Below, piece after piece: positions 8,839 to 19,027 of a stretch of 37,461 bases of DNA; the stretch's first letter is position 1; each line of letters begins with the position of its first letter. A program made the position numbers and the translations under genes. The notes under the pieces were generated by a model. It had not been told where the DNA came from. It was given only the letters and a program-made list of their open reading frames with translations, and searched no databases. The stretch is from Actinomycetes bacterium (GTDB lineage: Bacteria > Actinomycetota > Coriobacteriia > Anaerosomatales > Anaerosomataceae): positions 1 through 37,461 of the forward strand of contig JAJFTE010000087.1 of the NCBI GenBank assembly GCA_021373175.1, given 5' to 3'.

Positions 8839-10004
8839 CTACGCGAAGCGCACGACGAGTGCGGGTCTTGGTCGTCAGCCACATGTACCCCCGGAACGAG
8901 ACCGACAGCCTCGGCATCTTCGTGAGGGAGCAAGTCGAAGCCCTCGCTTTGGTGGCCGATGTGACCGTCGTTGTCGGACGCTATGGCGAGGCGCGCAAGG
9001 CAACAGTCGTCGCACCGGGACGGCCCCGCGTGATCGAAGTTCCCCTGCCACTGCGAAGAGGACTCCCGTCTGCCGTGCGGATCGTCACCGCAATAGGCCC
9101 CTACTTTCGTGAGGCACTTCGGGTCGCTCACGAGAGCGGTCCGTACGACGTCGTGCACGCGCACTACGGCGTGCCGGATGGTGTCGTCGGCATCCGGCTG
9201 AGCAGTGCGTTGGGTATCCCGGTGGTAGTGACACTCCATGGCAGCGACGCCAACCGCCAGTTCTTGGTTCCGGTCCTGGGCACAGTTTTCGCGCGATGGG
9301 TGGCACAGGCAGACGCGATCATCGGCGTGAGCGAGGCTATCGCCACAGGCATGCGGCACGCGCATCCGAAGGCGCGACACCGCGTTCTTCACCTGCCTAA
9401 CGGCTACAACTGCGCGGATATTCACGTCCACGCGGAGCGCTCTCCCCGATACCTCCTGTTCGTCGGCAGACTCAGCCCGCGCAAGAACCCGGATGTTCTC
9501 CTGGATGCCTTCGCCCGTATCGCGGGCAGCACGACGTTGAGTCTGGTGTTCGTCGGAGACGGACCGATGGCCGCCTCACTCGCCAAACAGGCCCGCGACC
9601 TGGGCATCGCTGACCGTGTTCGATTCGAGGGTTCTCGCGCTCACCGCGCGCTCGATGCGTATCTCGCGGACGCGGCAGCTCTCGTCCTGCCGAGCAAGTC
9701 CGAGGGAATGCCGATGGTCATCAACGAGGCGCTCGCCTCCGGTACGCCGGTCGTCGCGAGCCGCCTGCCCGGCATCGAGCAGCAAGTGCGCTCGGATGAG
9801 TGGGGCATCCTGGTGATTCCCGGAGATGTCGACGACCTTGCGAACGCGCTGGGGAAGGCCATCACCCGTCACTGGGACTACGCACGAATCGCCGCTGACT
9901 GCGGCGTGCCATCGTGGGATGACTACGCGACGCAGCTGCTTGCCGTGTACTGCTCGGTCATCCGCGACAGCGGCAGCACGTGCCGGACCGTGACGGTCGG
10001 CTGA
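8835..10004 (+). CDS. GT4-family glycosyltransferase
   Basis: A 389-aa retaining glycosyltransferase with the GT-B fold. Motifs seen are VLVVSHMYPRNETDSLGIFV at the N-terminus, DVVHAHYGVPDG, VVVTLHGSDANR, the C-terminal domain opening LLFVGRLSPRKNPDVLLDAF, VFVGDGPM, and the nucleotide-sugar motif PSKSEGMPMVINEALASGTPVVA carrying the EX7E glutamates. The ATG at 8835 overlaps the flippase stop. The likely job is adding a sugar to the lipid-linked primer on the cytoplasmic side. Donor and linkage cannot be read from sequence. Similar upstream sequence belongs to the flippase in another frame, so I kept the coupled start. Confidence 0.87.
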   Translation: MTTRSARRVRVLVVSHMYPRNETDSLGIFVREQVEALALVADVTVVVGRYGEARKATVVAPGRPRVIEVPLPLRRGLPSAVRIVTAIGPYFREALRVAHESGPYDVVHAHYGVPDGVVGIRLSSALGIPVVVTLHGSDANRQFLVPVLGTVFARWVAQADAIIGVSEAIATGMRHAHPKARHRVLHLPNGYNCADIHVHAERSPRYLLFVGRLSPRKNPDVLLDAFARIAGSTTLSLVFVGDGPMAASLAKQARDLGIADRVRFEGSRAHRALDAYLADAAALVLPSKSEGMPMVINEALASGTPVVASRLPGIEQQVRSDEWGILVIPGDVDDLANALGKAITRHWDYARIAADCGVPSWDDYATQLLAVYCSVIRDSGSTCRTVTVG

Positions 10005-10081
10005 AGCGACGGACCCGGCCTGTCGATACCCTCGATGAAGAACCGGGACAGCCGGCTTCCAGCCCACGAGGAGATACGCCG

Positions 10082-12658
10082 ATGAACTTCAAACGCATGC
10101 GCGGAGTCGACACTCGATTCGCATTCGCCCTGGCGATTGCGCTCAGCCTCTGCGTAACGTCCTTGTCGGCGCCGGGCGCGATCAGGACAGCCGACGGGCT
10201 GACCCCGCAAGCCGCCGTTTCGGTGCGCGACTTCGGTGCCAAAGGCGACGGCCTCACAAACGACACCTCCGCAGTCCAGGCAGCCATGAACGCAGGATCC
10301 GCGCCACGAATCGTGGTCTTTCCGGCCGGCACGTACGTGTTCTCAAACATCACCGTCAAAGCCGACACGACCGTGCGGTTCGAGTCGGGTGCCGCGGCCG
10401 CCTCCCCATTAAACTCCTCGATAACCGACGTCTTCTTCGCGGTCATCGGCAGTGCCTCGGTACCGCTGCGGAACGTCACACTCGAGGGAGGGTCGTTCGA
10501 AGGTCGCCCTGCCATCGAGGGCGTGGTCTCCGCCACCTTCGCGGAGAGCCTCACGGTCACTAACGTCCACTCACTCAAGGCGCTACGCTGTGTCGGAACC
10601 GACCGATCCACCCACGTAACTGTGCGGGACTGTTCCTCGGACACCTCACGTTGGGGCTTTGCATTCGAGGAATCGCAGTACGTCGAGATCACCGGCTGCA
10701 GCACGCGGCACAGCGAGCGCGACGGAATCGTCTTCTACGACTACTGTCGCTACACCGTGGCTTCCGACAATATCGTGCGCGACTACATGACCGTGAAAGA
10801 TCAAGGCGTCGGTGGCATTCAAGTCTACGGGTCCCGGGATGCAACGATCACTGACAACATCATCCTGAATGGTCACAACGACTCCGCAGGGATTAGGTTC
10901 CGCGATTCGGAGGGCTTCTGGTGTGAGGGCAACTACGTGAGTTCCCCCGGCTCAAGCGCGTATCAGGTGGCCCGCGTCGGCGACTACCCCGGACTCGATG
11001 GCGGCAACGGCACGTTCGTTCGAAACGTCGCCGCAGGCTCCAGGCTCCGCGGGTTCGACATCCCGAACACGCTCAGCAAGTCCGTCAGGATCATCGACAA
11101 CACCGTCATAGACACCACGAGTTCGAGTCCGGTCAGCGCAGGCATGGGGATCGTCGCCATCCCGGGGGACTCCGTGGTGGTAGGCAACCGCGTCGAGGCA
11201 GCAAGCGGGGCGGGCATCCAGGTCGGCGACTCCGGACAACTCGTGGCTTGGAACACTGTTAAAGACGTGGGCAGCGTCAACTTCGGACCTCGCGTTGGCA
11301 TCTTCGTTTCAGGCACCACCCAAGGTGTGGTCTCAAACGATATCTCCGACCAGTACCGCAGCATCATCAACGGCGTGCGAACGTACGACGGCTCGAGCGT
11401 GCTCCTCAAGTCGAATCGCGTGAGCGGGACCACCGGATCGGCCTACGACATCCGCGGCACGCAAGTCTCGGTGCTGAACGGAGACTCCACTCCCCCCTCT
11501 CTCACGTGCACGATGACCGGCGATCCGAAGACCGGCGCCGTGATTACCGCCACCGCAACAGATTCACAATCACAGGTCGTGGCCGTGCGAATCTCGGTCG
11601 ACGGCAGCCGCCCGCGGGTCTTTCCCGGCGGACGTGCGGTCCTGGAGGCGACCGACGTTCACTGGGCCGTCGCGACGGCCATCGACGACGCCGGAAACGA
11701 GCGCTCGGTGCGCATCGAAGGTCGGGCGGTCACCGATCGCGCGTTCGAGCGGCTCGCAGGTGACGACCGCTACCGCACGTCGGTCAAGGTGTCAGAAGCG
11801 ATGTTTCCGAATGGCGCGCCCGTCGTGGTCATCGCCACCGGCCGAGACTACCCGGACGCGCTGACCGGCGGCGTCCTGGCACACGCGGAAGGCGGCCCGG
11901 TACTTCTTGTCTCCGACACGATCCCTGCCGCCACGGGTGCCGAAATCGCCAGACTGAAGCCCAGGCGCGCGATCATCCTGGGATCGATGAGCGCCGTCTC
12001 CGCGGCGATAGAGTCCTCGCTCAAGAACACGCTTGGCGCGGCAAACGTCACCCGCCTCGCGGGAACCAACCGATACGACACCGCGCGCCTCATAGCAAAG
12101 GCGGTGTACGCATGGAACGGGACAAGGCCCGGAGGCACTGCGGTGGTCGCCTCCGGCGGCAACTTCCCGGACGCGCTAGCCGCCGCGCCGCTTGCCGCCG
12201 TCAAGGGATGGCCGATCCTGCTCGTCTCGGCGACAAGCGTTCCGCAGCCGACCTCAGCTGCCATCACATCCCTCGAGATTGGTGACGTCATCGTCGTCGG
12301 CGGCGCATCGGTGGTTTCGAAAGGTGTCCTCGACGCTCTGCCGGGCGCACGACGTATCGCCGGCAGCAACAGATACTTGACGGCCGTCGCGGTCGCAGAC
12401 TTCGCCCAGTCCGCCGGGATGCGTTACACGTGCGTCTCTATAGCAACCGGCCTCAACTTCCCCGATGCGCTTTCGGGTGCCGTGCTCGCAGCCAGCCGCA
12501 ATGGCGTGATGTTTCTTACGCCACCGACCTCACTTGATGCGACCATCTCGTCCCGCCTTACGGCCAACGCCGGCGGGTGTGAGCGTCTTGTGATCTTCGG
12601 TGGCCCAAGCGTCGTCGGCACTGCGGTCGAAACAGCAGCTCGCAACGCGCTGGACTAG
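10082..12658 (+). CDS. Secreted right-handed beta-helix protein with three C-terminal CWB2 repeats
   Basis: An 858-aa exported protein; the start is supported by GAGGAG 8 nt upstream. Order of parts: signal peptide (residues 1 to about 33), a pectate-lyase-3-like opening (VRDFGAKGDGLTNDTSAVQAA, then VVFPAGTYVFSNI), parallel beta-helix coils to about residue 460 with recurring DNxI/GNxV turns, an Ig-like segment (about 470-545, beginning TPPSLTCTMTG and containing AVATAIDDAGNERSV), and three CWB2 repeats from about 555 to 858 (RLAGDDRYRTS, RLAGTNRYDTA, RIAGSNRYLTA). Beta-helix proteins of this kind cut, epimerise or bind polysaccharides. No catalytic set can be assigned, so the substrate is unknown. 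Because the gene lies inside the glycan locus, the adjacent glycan is the likely target, which is inference. Its stop shares bases with that of the convergent Wzy gene. Confidence 0.85.
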   Translation: MNFKRMRGVDTRFAFALAIALSLCVTSLSAPGAIRTADGLTPQAAVSVRDFGAKGDGLTNDTSAVQAAMNAGSAPRIVVFPAGTYVFSNITVKADTTVRFESGAAAASPLNSSITDVFFAVIGSASVPLRNVTLEGGSFEGRPAIEGVVSATFAESLTVTNVHSLKALRCVGTDRSTHVTVRDCSSDTSRWGFAFEESQYVEITGCSTRHSERDGIVFYDYCRYTVASDNIVRDYMTVKDQGVGGIQVYGSRDATITDNIILNGHNDSAGIRFRDSEGFWCEGNYVSSPGSSAYQVARVGDYPGLDGGNGTFVRNVAAGSRLRGFDIPNTLSKSVRIIDNTVIDTTSSSPVSAGMGIVAIPGDSVVVGNRVEAASGAGIQVGDSGQLVAWNTVKDVGSVNFGPRVGIFVSGTTQGVVSNDISDQYRSIINGVRTYDGSSVLLKSNRVSGTTGSAYDIRGTQVSVLNGDSTPPSLTCTMTGDPKTGAVITATATDSQSQVVAVRISVDGSRPRVFPGGRAVLEATDVHWAVATAIDDAGNERSVRIEGRAVTDRAFERLAGDDRYRTSVKVSEAMFPNGAPVVVIATGRDYPDALTGGVLAHAEGGPVLLVSDTIPAATGAEIARLKPRRAIILGSMSAVSAAIESSLKNTLGAANVTRLAGTNRYDTARLIAKAVYAWNGTRPGGTAVVASGGNFPDALAAAPLAAVKGWPILLVSATSVPQPTSAAITSLEIGDVIVVGGASVVSKGVLDALPGARRIAGSNRYLTAVAVADFAQSAGMRYTCVSIATGLNFPDALSGAVLAASRNGVMFLTPPTSLDATISSRLTANAGGCERLVIFGGPSVVGTAVETAARNALD

Positions 12659-13950
12659 GTCCGGTCCTGCCCGGACAGTGCCCCGGTGCTTCCCAGCACC
12701 GACCAAACGAGCGCGATCGACGGCACATAGGCGACGGCATTCTGGCTGACACCCGCGAGAACCAGCATCCCGACCAATGGGATGACAGCGGTTTGGATCG
12801 TCGAATGATTTCGCTTCCGTACGCTGTCGACGAGCGTCCCCACGTACGCGACGATGAGCACGATTCCACCCTGGACCAGGAGCGCGATGGCGTCGTTGTC
12901 CATGAAGGTGCCGACCGCCATCTGAGGCGGTCCCAGCGTGCCGAACGGGTGTCCCAACCAGTACCCGATCGCCTGCGCCCACGCATCTAATCGACCGATC
13001 GCGTTTGGATCCATCGAGGGGCCTCGGGTCAAGAGCGCCGGAATCGACATCCACCGACCGATGAAACGCGCATAGAGCTCGCCGGACGTAGCACTCATCA
13101 CGAAATGGAACGTCGCTGCCCCGACGATGATTGCACCGATCGCCACTAGCGACTTGCGCCACCCCAACGCGCGTACACGCACGATCACGTACGGCAGCGC
13201 CACTAGCGCGAGTGCAACGATGACTCCTCGCGATGCGCCGAGAAACACGATTCCGGCAGATGGGACCGCTAGCCATATCCGTTCGCGACGGCTGAGCGGG
13301 AGGCGCAGGGCCAAGACAAGAAGCAGCCCGCCGAGAAGCGAGTACGGGTTGGGATTCAAGTAGAGCCCGAAGCCCCGGCCGGCATAGTGCTCTACACCGT
13401 ACGAGTTCATCACAGCGGCATCCCACGCATTCAACCAGCCGAAAGGCACGAACCGCAGGATTCCCGTGTCCCACAACCCCTGCATCACGCCGACCGCGAA
13501 CTGCACCCACGCTATGATCATCAGGGCCCGAAAGCGTACCGAGGGGGCGACGAGATCGTCTCGCCAGACGATCGAACCCGCGAGACCGAACAGGCCTATC
13601 GCCAAGGGGGTCGCCGCTCCAATGATCGTGCGAAACGGGAAACCAAAGAGCGGCGCAGCGAGCGAGATCATCGCCCAGAAGAAGACGAAACCGGCGAACC
13701 ACGGGAGCCGTCGGATACTCGCGACAACTTCAGCCCGCAGACAGCGGTCGAAGGCTACTCCGCCAAGGAGGATGATCGCGCTCAGCACGTTCGCCAGAGG
13801 CGCTGCTTCTCCTGGACCGCGCGGAAGATAGATGCGCCATCCGAGCACACAGTAGATGACGAGCCAGACCAGGAGTAGGCGCGCCCACCCGCGGAGCCGG
13901 TCGGTCGCGGCGCCGTCGCCCTTATCAATCGATTCGCTTCGGGGGTTCAT
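12655..13950 (-). CDS. O-antigen ligase/Wzy-like polysaccharide polymerase
   Basis: A 431-aa integral membrane protein with about 10-12 hydrophobic helices and a large loop near the middle, as in O-antigen polymerases and ligases. A visible family-type stretch is NPNPYSLLGGLLLVLALRLPLS, followed by FLGASRGVIVALALVALP. The usual role is joining flipped repeat units into a chain outside the membrane. The frame is open further upstream to 13998, but that would lie inside the preceding glycosyltransferase. The ATG at 13950 comes just after that gene's stop with GGAG upstream. It ends convergently with the beta-helix gene. Polymerase versus ligase activity cannot be decided; the flippase nearby favours polymerase. 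Confidence 0.8.
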   Translation of the reverse strand: MNPRSESIDKGDGAATDRLRGWARLLLVWLVIYCVLGWRIYLPRGPGEAAPLANVLSAIILLGGVAFDRCLRAEVVASIRRLPWFAGFVFFWAMISLAAPLFGFPFRTIIGAATPLAIGLFGLAGSIVWRDDLVAPSVRFRALMIIAWVQFAVGVMQGLWDTGILRFVPFGWLNAWDAAVMNSYGVEHYAGRGFGLYLNPNPYSLLGGLLLVLALRLPLSRRERIWLAVPSAGIVFLGASRGVIVALALVALPYVIVRVRALGWRKSLVAIGAIIVGAATFHFVMSATSGELYARFIGRWMSIPALLTRGPSMDPNAIGRLDAWAQAIGYWLGHPFGTLGPPQMAVGTFMDNDAIALLVQGGIVLIVAYVGTLVDSVRKRNHSTIQTAVIPLVGMLVLAGVSQNAVAYVPSIALVWSVLGSTGALSGQDRT

Positions 13951-13954
13951 ACGC

Positions 13955-15085
13955 TCAGGACTCCATGAGTTCATCGTAGAGCCGACTGTGCGCTTCAAGC
14001 ACTCGCCGGATGTGATAGTCTCCGGTCATCTTCTCACGACCGCGCTCACCCATTGTGGTCGCATCATCGGGATGCTCGATCACCCAGCACATGGCACGGG
14101 CAAGCGCGCCCGCGTCGCCGGGCGCGACAAGCACTCCGCATCCGTCCCGAAGGAGTTCACTGACGCCCCGAATGTCAGCACCGATCACCGGAACGGCCAT
14201 CGACAGCGACTCCATGGACGAACGGGGGAGCCCCTCGCGAGCGGAGAAGATCACGCTCGCAGCGGATGCCGCGAGCAACGCAGCTATGTCGCTCCTCTGG
14301 CCAAGGAACCGGGAGCGCTCGCCCACACCAGCGGCTTCGGCGTACGCTTCGATCCGTTCTCGCAGTGCTCCATCCCCGGCAAACCCGACAACCGCCCGGG
14401 CGTCGGCGGCGGCAAGCGCGTCCACGACCAAGCCCTGCTGTTTGTTGGCATTGAACTCGGCGACCATGAGGAACAGCACATCCCCGTCGCGGAGCGAGAG
14501 CTCCTCCCGAATCGAGGCGACTGCAGATGCTCCCACACGGGTGCGATCGTAGACGTCCGTGTCAACGCCGATTCCGTGCATTCGCACGAGGCGATCACCT
14601 GGCACGACACGGTGCTCACGCGCGGCCAGATAGTCCTCGTCGTTGATCGTGATCAGGCGATCGGTCCACCGTCCGGCGACCTTCTCGAGCGCCAGGTACG
14701 CAGCGTTCTTCCACCACGATTGGCCCTTCAGGAAGTGGAAGCCATGGGCCGTATAGACCACGCGCAGGCCCGTGCGTCGCAATGGAGCGGCAGCGATTCG
14801 GGTGAGGAACGCCGCCACAGGCGTGTGGACGTGGACGATGTCGTAGGCTTCAGCCCTCAGGAGGCGCCGAATTCGCCGAACGTCTCGCAGCCCACGCACG
14901 GAGAACGGCCATCGGCTCCAGGCTGCGTCCCACACGTGGTCGAACGCCTGAACGCACACATCCGAGGAAGCGGCGCGCGCCGCGAGAGCATCGACGCGAT
15001 GCCCTCTGCCTCGGAAGTACGCCGCGTACGGCAGCAAGAACGCCTCAAGGGTTGCCGATACGGTCGTTACGATAAGCAGCTTCAT
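13955..15085 (-). CDS. GT4-family glycosyltransferase, EpsD-like
   Basis: A 376-aa GT-B glycosyltransferase. Seen are KLLIVTTVSATLEAFLLP at the N-terminus, DIVHVHTPVAAFLTR, VVYTAHGFHFLKG, LITINDEDYLAA, GIGVDTDVY, and the donor-site motif SAREGLPRSSMESLSMAVPVIG. The HGFHFLKG and INDEDY blocks resemble exopolysaccharide enzymes such as Bacillus EpsD, which is recognition from memory rather than a search. It starts at 15085 in an ATGA overlap with the stop of the preceding gene and stops 4 bp before the Wzy start, so it is the middle gene of a three-gene - strand block. Confidence 0.87.
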   Translation of the reverse strand: MKLLIVTTVSATLEAFLLPYAAYFRGRGHRVDALAARAASSDVCVQAFDHVWDAAWSRWPFSVRGLRDVRRIRRLLRAEAYDIVHVHTPVAAFLTRIAAAPLRRTGLRVVYTAHGFHFLKGQSWWKNAAYLALEKVAGRWTDRLITINDEDYLAAREHRVVPGDRLVRMHGIGVDTDVYDRTRVGASAVASIREELSLRDGDVLFLMVAEFNANKQQGLVVDALAAADARAVVGFAGDGALRERIEAYAEAAGVGERSRFLGQRSDIAALLAASAASVIFSAREGLPRSSMESLSMAVPVIGADIRGVSELLRDGCGVLVAPGDAGALARAMCWVIEHPDDATTMGERGREKMTGDYHIRRVLEAHSRLYDELMES

Positions 15086-16194
15086 GATCGCCCACCGCGC
15101 GTCAAAACGCCGTCGATGACCCGCAGCGTGGCGGCCGCACGTTCGTCCCAGGAATGCGACGCCACGATGGCGTCTCTCCCGCGCCGACCCATGGCAGCTG
15201 CCGCCGACGGATCAGCCGCGATGCGAGCGACCGCGGAGGCCAGGGCGCCTACGTCATCTACAGGGACCACGATGCCACACGATGCCTCTCGTACGAGTTC
15301 ACGGCTTCCGGGGACATCGCAAACGATAGCGGGCACGCCACAAGCGAGGGTCTCATACGTCTTGAGCGGTGACAGCCCGGTACCAGCCCTGTCCCGGGAG
15401 GGCACAAGCCCGACGATGCTGCTGGCAACGAACTTTGGCAGCTCGTGGTACGGACGAATGCCGAGGTAGACGACAGCGGGATTGGCCGCAGCCGCTGCTT
15501 CTACCGAGGACCGACCAACGCCGTCGCCCAAGATCACCAGCGACACGCCGTTTGGCCACGATTTGTGATCGATCGCTGCGAGCATGGTGTCTAGTCCCTG
15601 CCAGGGCGCGAGAGCGCCGAAGAAGATGGCGTACCGCTCCGGCAGACCCGCCGGCTTCGGGAAACCCGGACGGAACACAACGATGTTGGCTCCGTTCGGT
15701 ATCACCGCGACAGAACCGACGCCCGTCTCAGCCTCGAGCCAGTCTGCCATCTTGGCAGTGACCGCGATGAGTGCGTCGGCGTCTTGGTACTGGCGCCGCA
15801 TCAGGCCCGTGAAGAGACCCGCGAACCACCGCGTCAGCGGCCATGCGAGGAAGAGGTCCTCATACGGCCCGTTGATCTCCTGCACGACCGGGATACCACG
15901 TCGCTTCGCCCACATCGCCGTGGGGTAGGCGGCGAAGTGGGCCCGAATGTAGAGCGCGTCTTGAGCTTGTGCTGAGGCGCGTAGTCGGCGCTGCACCCGA
16001 AGAAACTCCATGGCCCTACCGAGGGGCCCGGGCACCCGGCCCGTCGTGTAGGACGGCTCGTACAACTCGACGCTGCACCCGCGCCGCTTGAGACCGTCCA
16101 CGATCTCGTGGACATGGGCATAGGACGCCTGACCCTCGCGGGTGGCCTGGAGGCACAGGTAGGAGATGCGGGCAGGGCGAACGGAGTTGGTCAT
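15082..16194 (-). CDS. GT4-family glycosyltransferase
   Basis: A 370-aa GT-B glycosyltransferase, first gene of the - strand block. Motifs: ISYLCLQATREGQASYAHV near the N-terminus (acceptor-domain glycine loop), VVQEINGPYEDL, ADALIAVTAKMADWL, VIPNGANIVVFRP, then in the donor domain FFGALAPWQGLD, VILGDGVGR and GLSPLKTYETLACGVPAIV, in which LSPLKTYE takes the place of the usual EGLP/E motif. The start ATG is preceded by GGAG at 4 nt. It probably extends the lipid-linked repeat unit after PglC; the sugar is unknown. Confidence 0.86.
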   Translation of the reverse strand: MTNSVRPARISYLCLQATREGQASYAHVHEIVDGLKRRGCSVELYEPSYTTGRVPGPLGRAMEFLRVQRRLRASAQAQDALYIRAHFAAYPTAMWAKRRGIPVVQEINGPYEDLFLAWPLTRWFAGLFTGLMRRQYQDADALIAVTAKMADWLEAETGVGSVAVIPNGANIVVFRPGFPKPAGLPERYAIFFGALAPWQGLDTMLAAIDHKSWPNGVSLVILGDGVGRSSVEAAAAANPAVVYLGIRPYHELPKFVASSIVGLVPSRDRAGTGLSPLKTYETLACGVPAIVCDVPGSRELVREASCGIVVPVDDVGALASAVARIAADPSAAAAMGRRGRDAIVASHSWDERAAATLRVIDGVLTRGGRS

Positions 16195-16211
16195 CGCACT
16201 CCAGGATGAGA

Positions 16212-16226
16212 GGAGGCCCAGCCTCC
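16212..16226 (-). promoter_or_regulatory. Perfect short hairpin in the leader of the - strand glycosyltransferase block
   Basis: GGAGGC (16212-16217) and GCCTCC (16221-16226) form a 6-bp stem with a 3-nt loop, about 18 nt before the ATG at 16194. A TATACT hexamer at 16255-16260 on the - strand could be the -10 of this block; no matching -35 is seen. The hairpin does not cover the GGAG used by the gene, so an effect on translation is uncertain. Confidence 0.35.
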
Positions 16227-16265
16227 CCGCTAAGTGTCGTGTTGAATCCTTGACAGTATACGCGA

Positions 16266-16282
16266 AACCCGTGCACCGGGTT
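16266..16282 (-). terminator. Hairpin following ychF
   Basis: AACCCG (16266-16271) pairs perfectly with CGGGTT (16277-16282) around a 5-nt loop, about 17 nt after the ychF stop. There is no long T-run, so this is a weak intrinsic terminator call. It also lies next to the TATACT that may start the following operon. Confidence 0.45.
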
Positions 16283-16298
16283 ACCCGTCCCCCGCCTC

Positions 16299-17363
<1,065 letters not shown>

Positions 17364-17393
17364 TCGAGGTGCTCCTTCCGGCTCCGGGCTTGC

Positions 17394-17399
17394 AGTATA
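17394..17399 (-). promoter_or_regulatory. Candidate -10 element of ychF
   Basis: TATACT on the - strand lies 31 nt upstream of the ychF GTG, between a strong hairpin and the Shine-Dalgarno sequence. No recognisable -35 hexamer occurs at the normal spacing, so the call rests on position and the -10 match alone. Confidence 0.4.
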
Positions 17400-17423
17400 G
17401 TACCACCCCCGGCACACGAGAGC

Positions 17424-17447
17424 GGGCCGACTCCGAAGAGCCGGCCC
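17424..17447 (-). terminator. Strong hairpin after the PPC-like/CWB2 gene
   Basis: GGGCCG plus CTC (17424-17433) pairs with GAG plus CGGCCC (17438-17447), nine pairs with one mismatch and a CGAA loop on the + strand. It lies about 27 nt past the stop at 17474 and just before the ychF -10, exactly where a terminator separating two same-strand genes is expected. It lacks a clear U-tract. Confidence 0.6.
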
Positions 17448-17473
17448 ACATCGGGATTCAGTGTGTCCGCGAA

Positions 17474-19027
17474 CTAGGACTGCATGTCGTACAGGCCGAG
17501 GAATTCCCTGAAGGCCTGATCCGATATGGCGCCTTCGCCGCCGATCACGTAACTTGGCCGACTCACGTCAGACCAGTTGACGAAGTAGTCGATTGCCGCG
17601 TCGCTCAGCTCTGCCTTCTTGGTGAGCAGGATAGGCCCTGGGCCAAATCCACTGCCGGTCAGCATGGAAAACGGACCAGCGGCCAGACCATCCGGAAAAT
17701 CGAGTCCGGAGACGAGCGTCATGCCGCTCGCGTCAAACCAGCCGCCCTCTGTTCCGTATGCCGCGATCTCGTAGGCGGTCGCATAACGATCGGCTCCTGC
17801 GAGGCGCGTCACCGTCATGTTGTAGGGAGCGGCGGCAAGCGCATCCGCCACGCCCGTGCTCACGACGCTACCGCTCCCAACGATCACCACATCAGTAACA
17901 CTCGGGTGGTCAAGCAGCCACTGCGAGGTCTCCGCGGGCATGGTGTCGACCTGGGAGAGCAGCATTGGCGCCTGCATCGATCCGCAGAGCGGGCCTGCGG
18001 AAACGCCATCTGCCCAGCCGAGGCCGTTCGCGAGAACCGCCGTACTCGGAGTGGTGATGTCGAGTGTCATCGACGCGACCGCAGCGGCGGTCGCATAGCG
18101 GTTCGTGCCCGAGACTCGCACCGCGTCGGCCACATACGGCAACTCCTTGATCATCTGGAGCTGAGCGTCGCTGACGACGCTCGGACCGCCGACGACGTAG
18201 ACCGTGAACGCTTCCGAAGCCCACCACTGGGTACCTGCAAGGCGCTCGATCTCGGCCTCGGTGACCGCTGGCAGAGTGTCCGTGGTTGTCAGCAGCAACG
18301 GGTAGATCTCGTCATCGCCAACGTCCGGGCGCATCGCACCCCACGCGCCGGCAGTAAGTGCGTCGGCAAAAGCGGTACCGTTGGTGAGAATGACACCGTT
18401 CGCGGCGGCGTCGCTGCCCCACGCGCCGTTCGGCGAATCCGGATACATCGTCTTCGAGAGCGCAACCGCTGTCGCAAAACGGTTGGCGCCCGCCACGCGG
18501 CGGCCGATTCCCTCGTACACGAACGTCGTGTAGTAGCCGCGGTCGTCTTCGCCCAGTGGCTGCACCTTCACGTAGTAGGTGCCCGGCGCCGGCGCCTTGA
18601 AGAACGCGGTTGAGCCGTACGCCTCCCAGACGTTCGAGTCATCCTGATACCAGAGCTGCCTCAAACCCGTGGGATCCGCGGCGTCGACCTCATAGACGGT
18701 CATGTCAGTGTCCCAGATCGCCGCCGGATTCGAGATGTACTGCGTCTCGAACACGAACGGTGTCCCGGTCGTATCGGTCGAGACCTTGAACCAGTCCTCA
18801 TCAGTGCCGTTATCGAAGGTGTGGATGCTCACCTCGGGCAGCACCTTCGCGGTCGCGGAGGTGTTGTCGGACTCGTATGCGTCCTTCGGATAGACCGCGA
18901 GCGGCTTGATCCCCGTCGGCGCCAGCACGCCGCTCGTCTTCGCGAACGCAAGTCCGGGCAACATCATCGCCGAGACAAGCGCAACCGCGACAACCAACGC
19001 AAACGTGCGTCTTGTCCTTCCATGCAT
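17474..19027 (-). CDS. Secreted PPC-like domain protein with three CWB2 repeats
   Basis: A 517-aa exported wall protein. The ATG at 19027 is chosen because GGGGGAG lies just upstream and a clean signal peptide follows (TRRTFALVVAVALVSAMML, cleavage likely after AFA near residue 29). Residues about 35-165 look like a pre-peptidase C-terminal (PPC) beta-sandwich: DAYESDNTSATAKVL, then DEDWFKVST and PGTYYVKVQPLG. Three CWB2 repeats fill residues about 175-517, each opening with a form of R-V-x-G-x-N/D-R-[FY]-A-T-A (GANRFATAV, GTNRYATAA, GADRYATAY). There is no enzymatic domain, so it is probably structural or adhesive. It stands alone between ychF and groEL, each side separated by hairpins, and differs from the other CWB2 genes in lying outside the glycan block. 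Confidence 0.85.
   Translation of the reverse strand: MHGRTRRTFALVVAVALVSAMMLPGLAFAKTSGVLAPTGIKPLAVYPKDAYESDNTSATAKVLPEVSIHTFDNGTDEDWFKVSTDTTGTPFVFETQYISNPAAIWDTDMTVYEVDAADPTGLRQLWYQDDSNVWEAYGSTAFFKAPAPGTYYVKVQPLGEDDRGYYTTFVYEGIGRRVAGANRFATAVALSKTMYPDSPNGAWGSDAAANGVILTNGTAFADALTAGAWGAMRPDVGDDEIYPLLLTTTDTLPAVTEAEIERLAGTQWWASEAFTVYVVGGPSVVSDAQLQMIKELPYVADAVRVSGTNRYATAAAVASMTLDITTPSTAVLANGLGWADGVSAGPLCGSMQAPMLLSQVDTMPAETSQWLLDHPSVTDVVIVGSGSVVSTGVADALAAAPYNMTVTRLAGADRYATAYEIAAYGTEGGWFDASGMTLVSGLDFPDGLAAGPFSMLTGSGFGPGPILLTKKAELSDAAIDYFVNWSDVSRPSYVIGGEGAISDQAFREFLGLYDMQS

Noticed and set aside
13856-15469. 537-codon open frame on the + strand opposite the glycosyltransferases
   Set aside because: It mirrors two clear GT4 genes, has no ribosome site and shows low-complexity Arg/Ser/Pro composition.
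16250-16255. TTGACA on the + strand as a -35
   Set aside because: No -10 hexamer follows at normal spacing and no + strand gene lies downstream.
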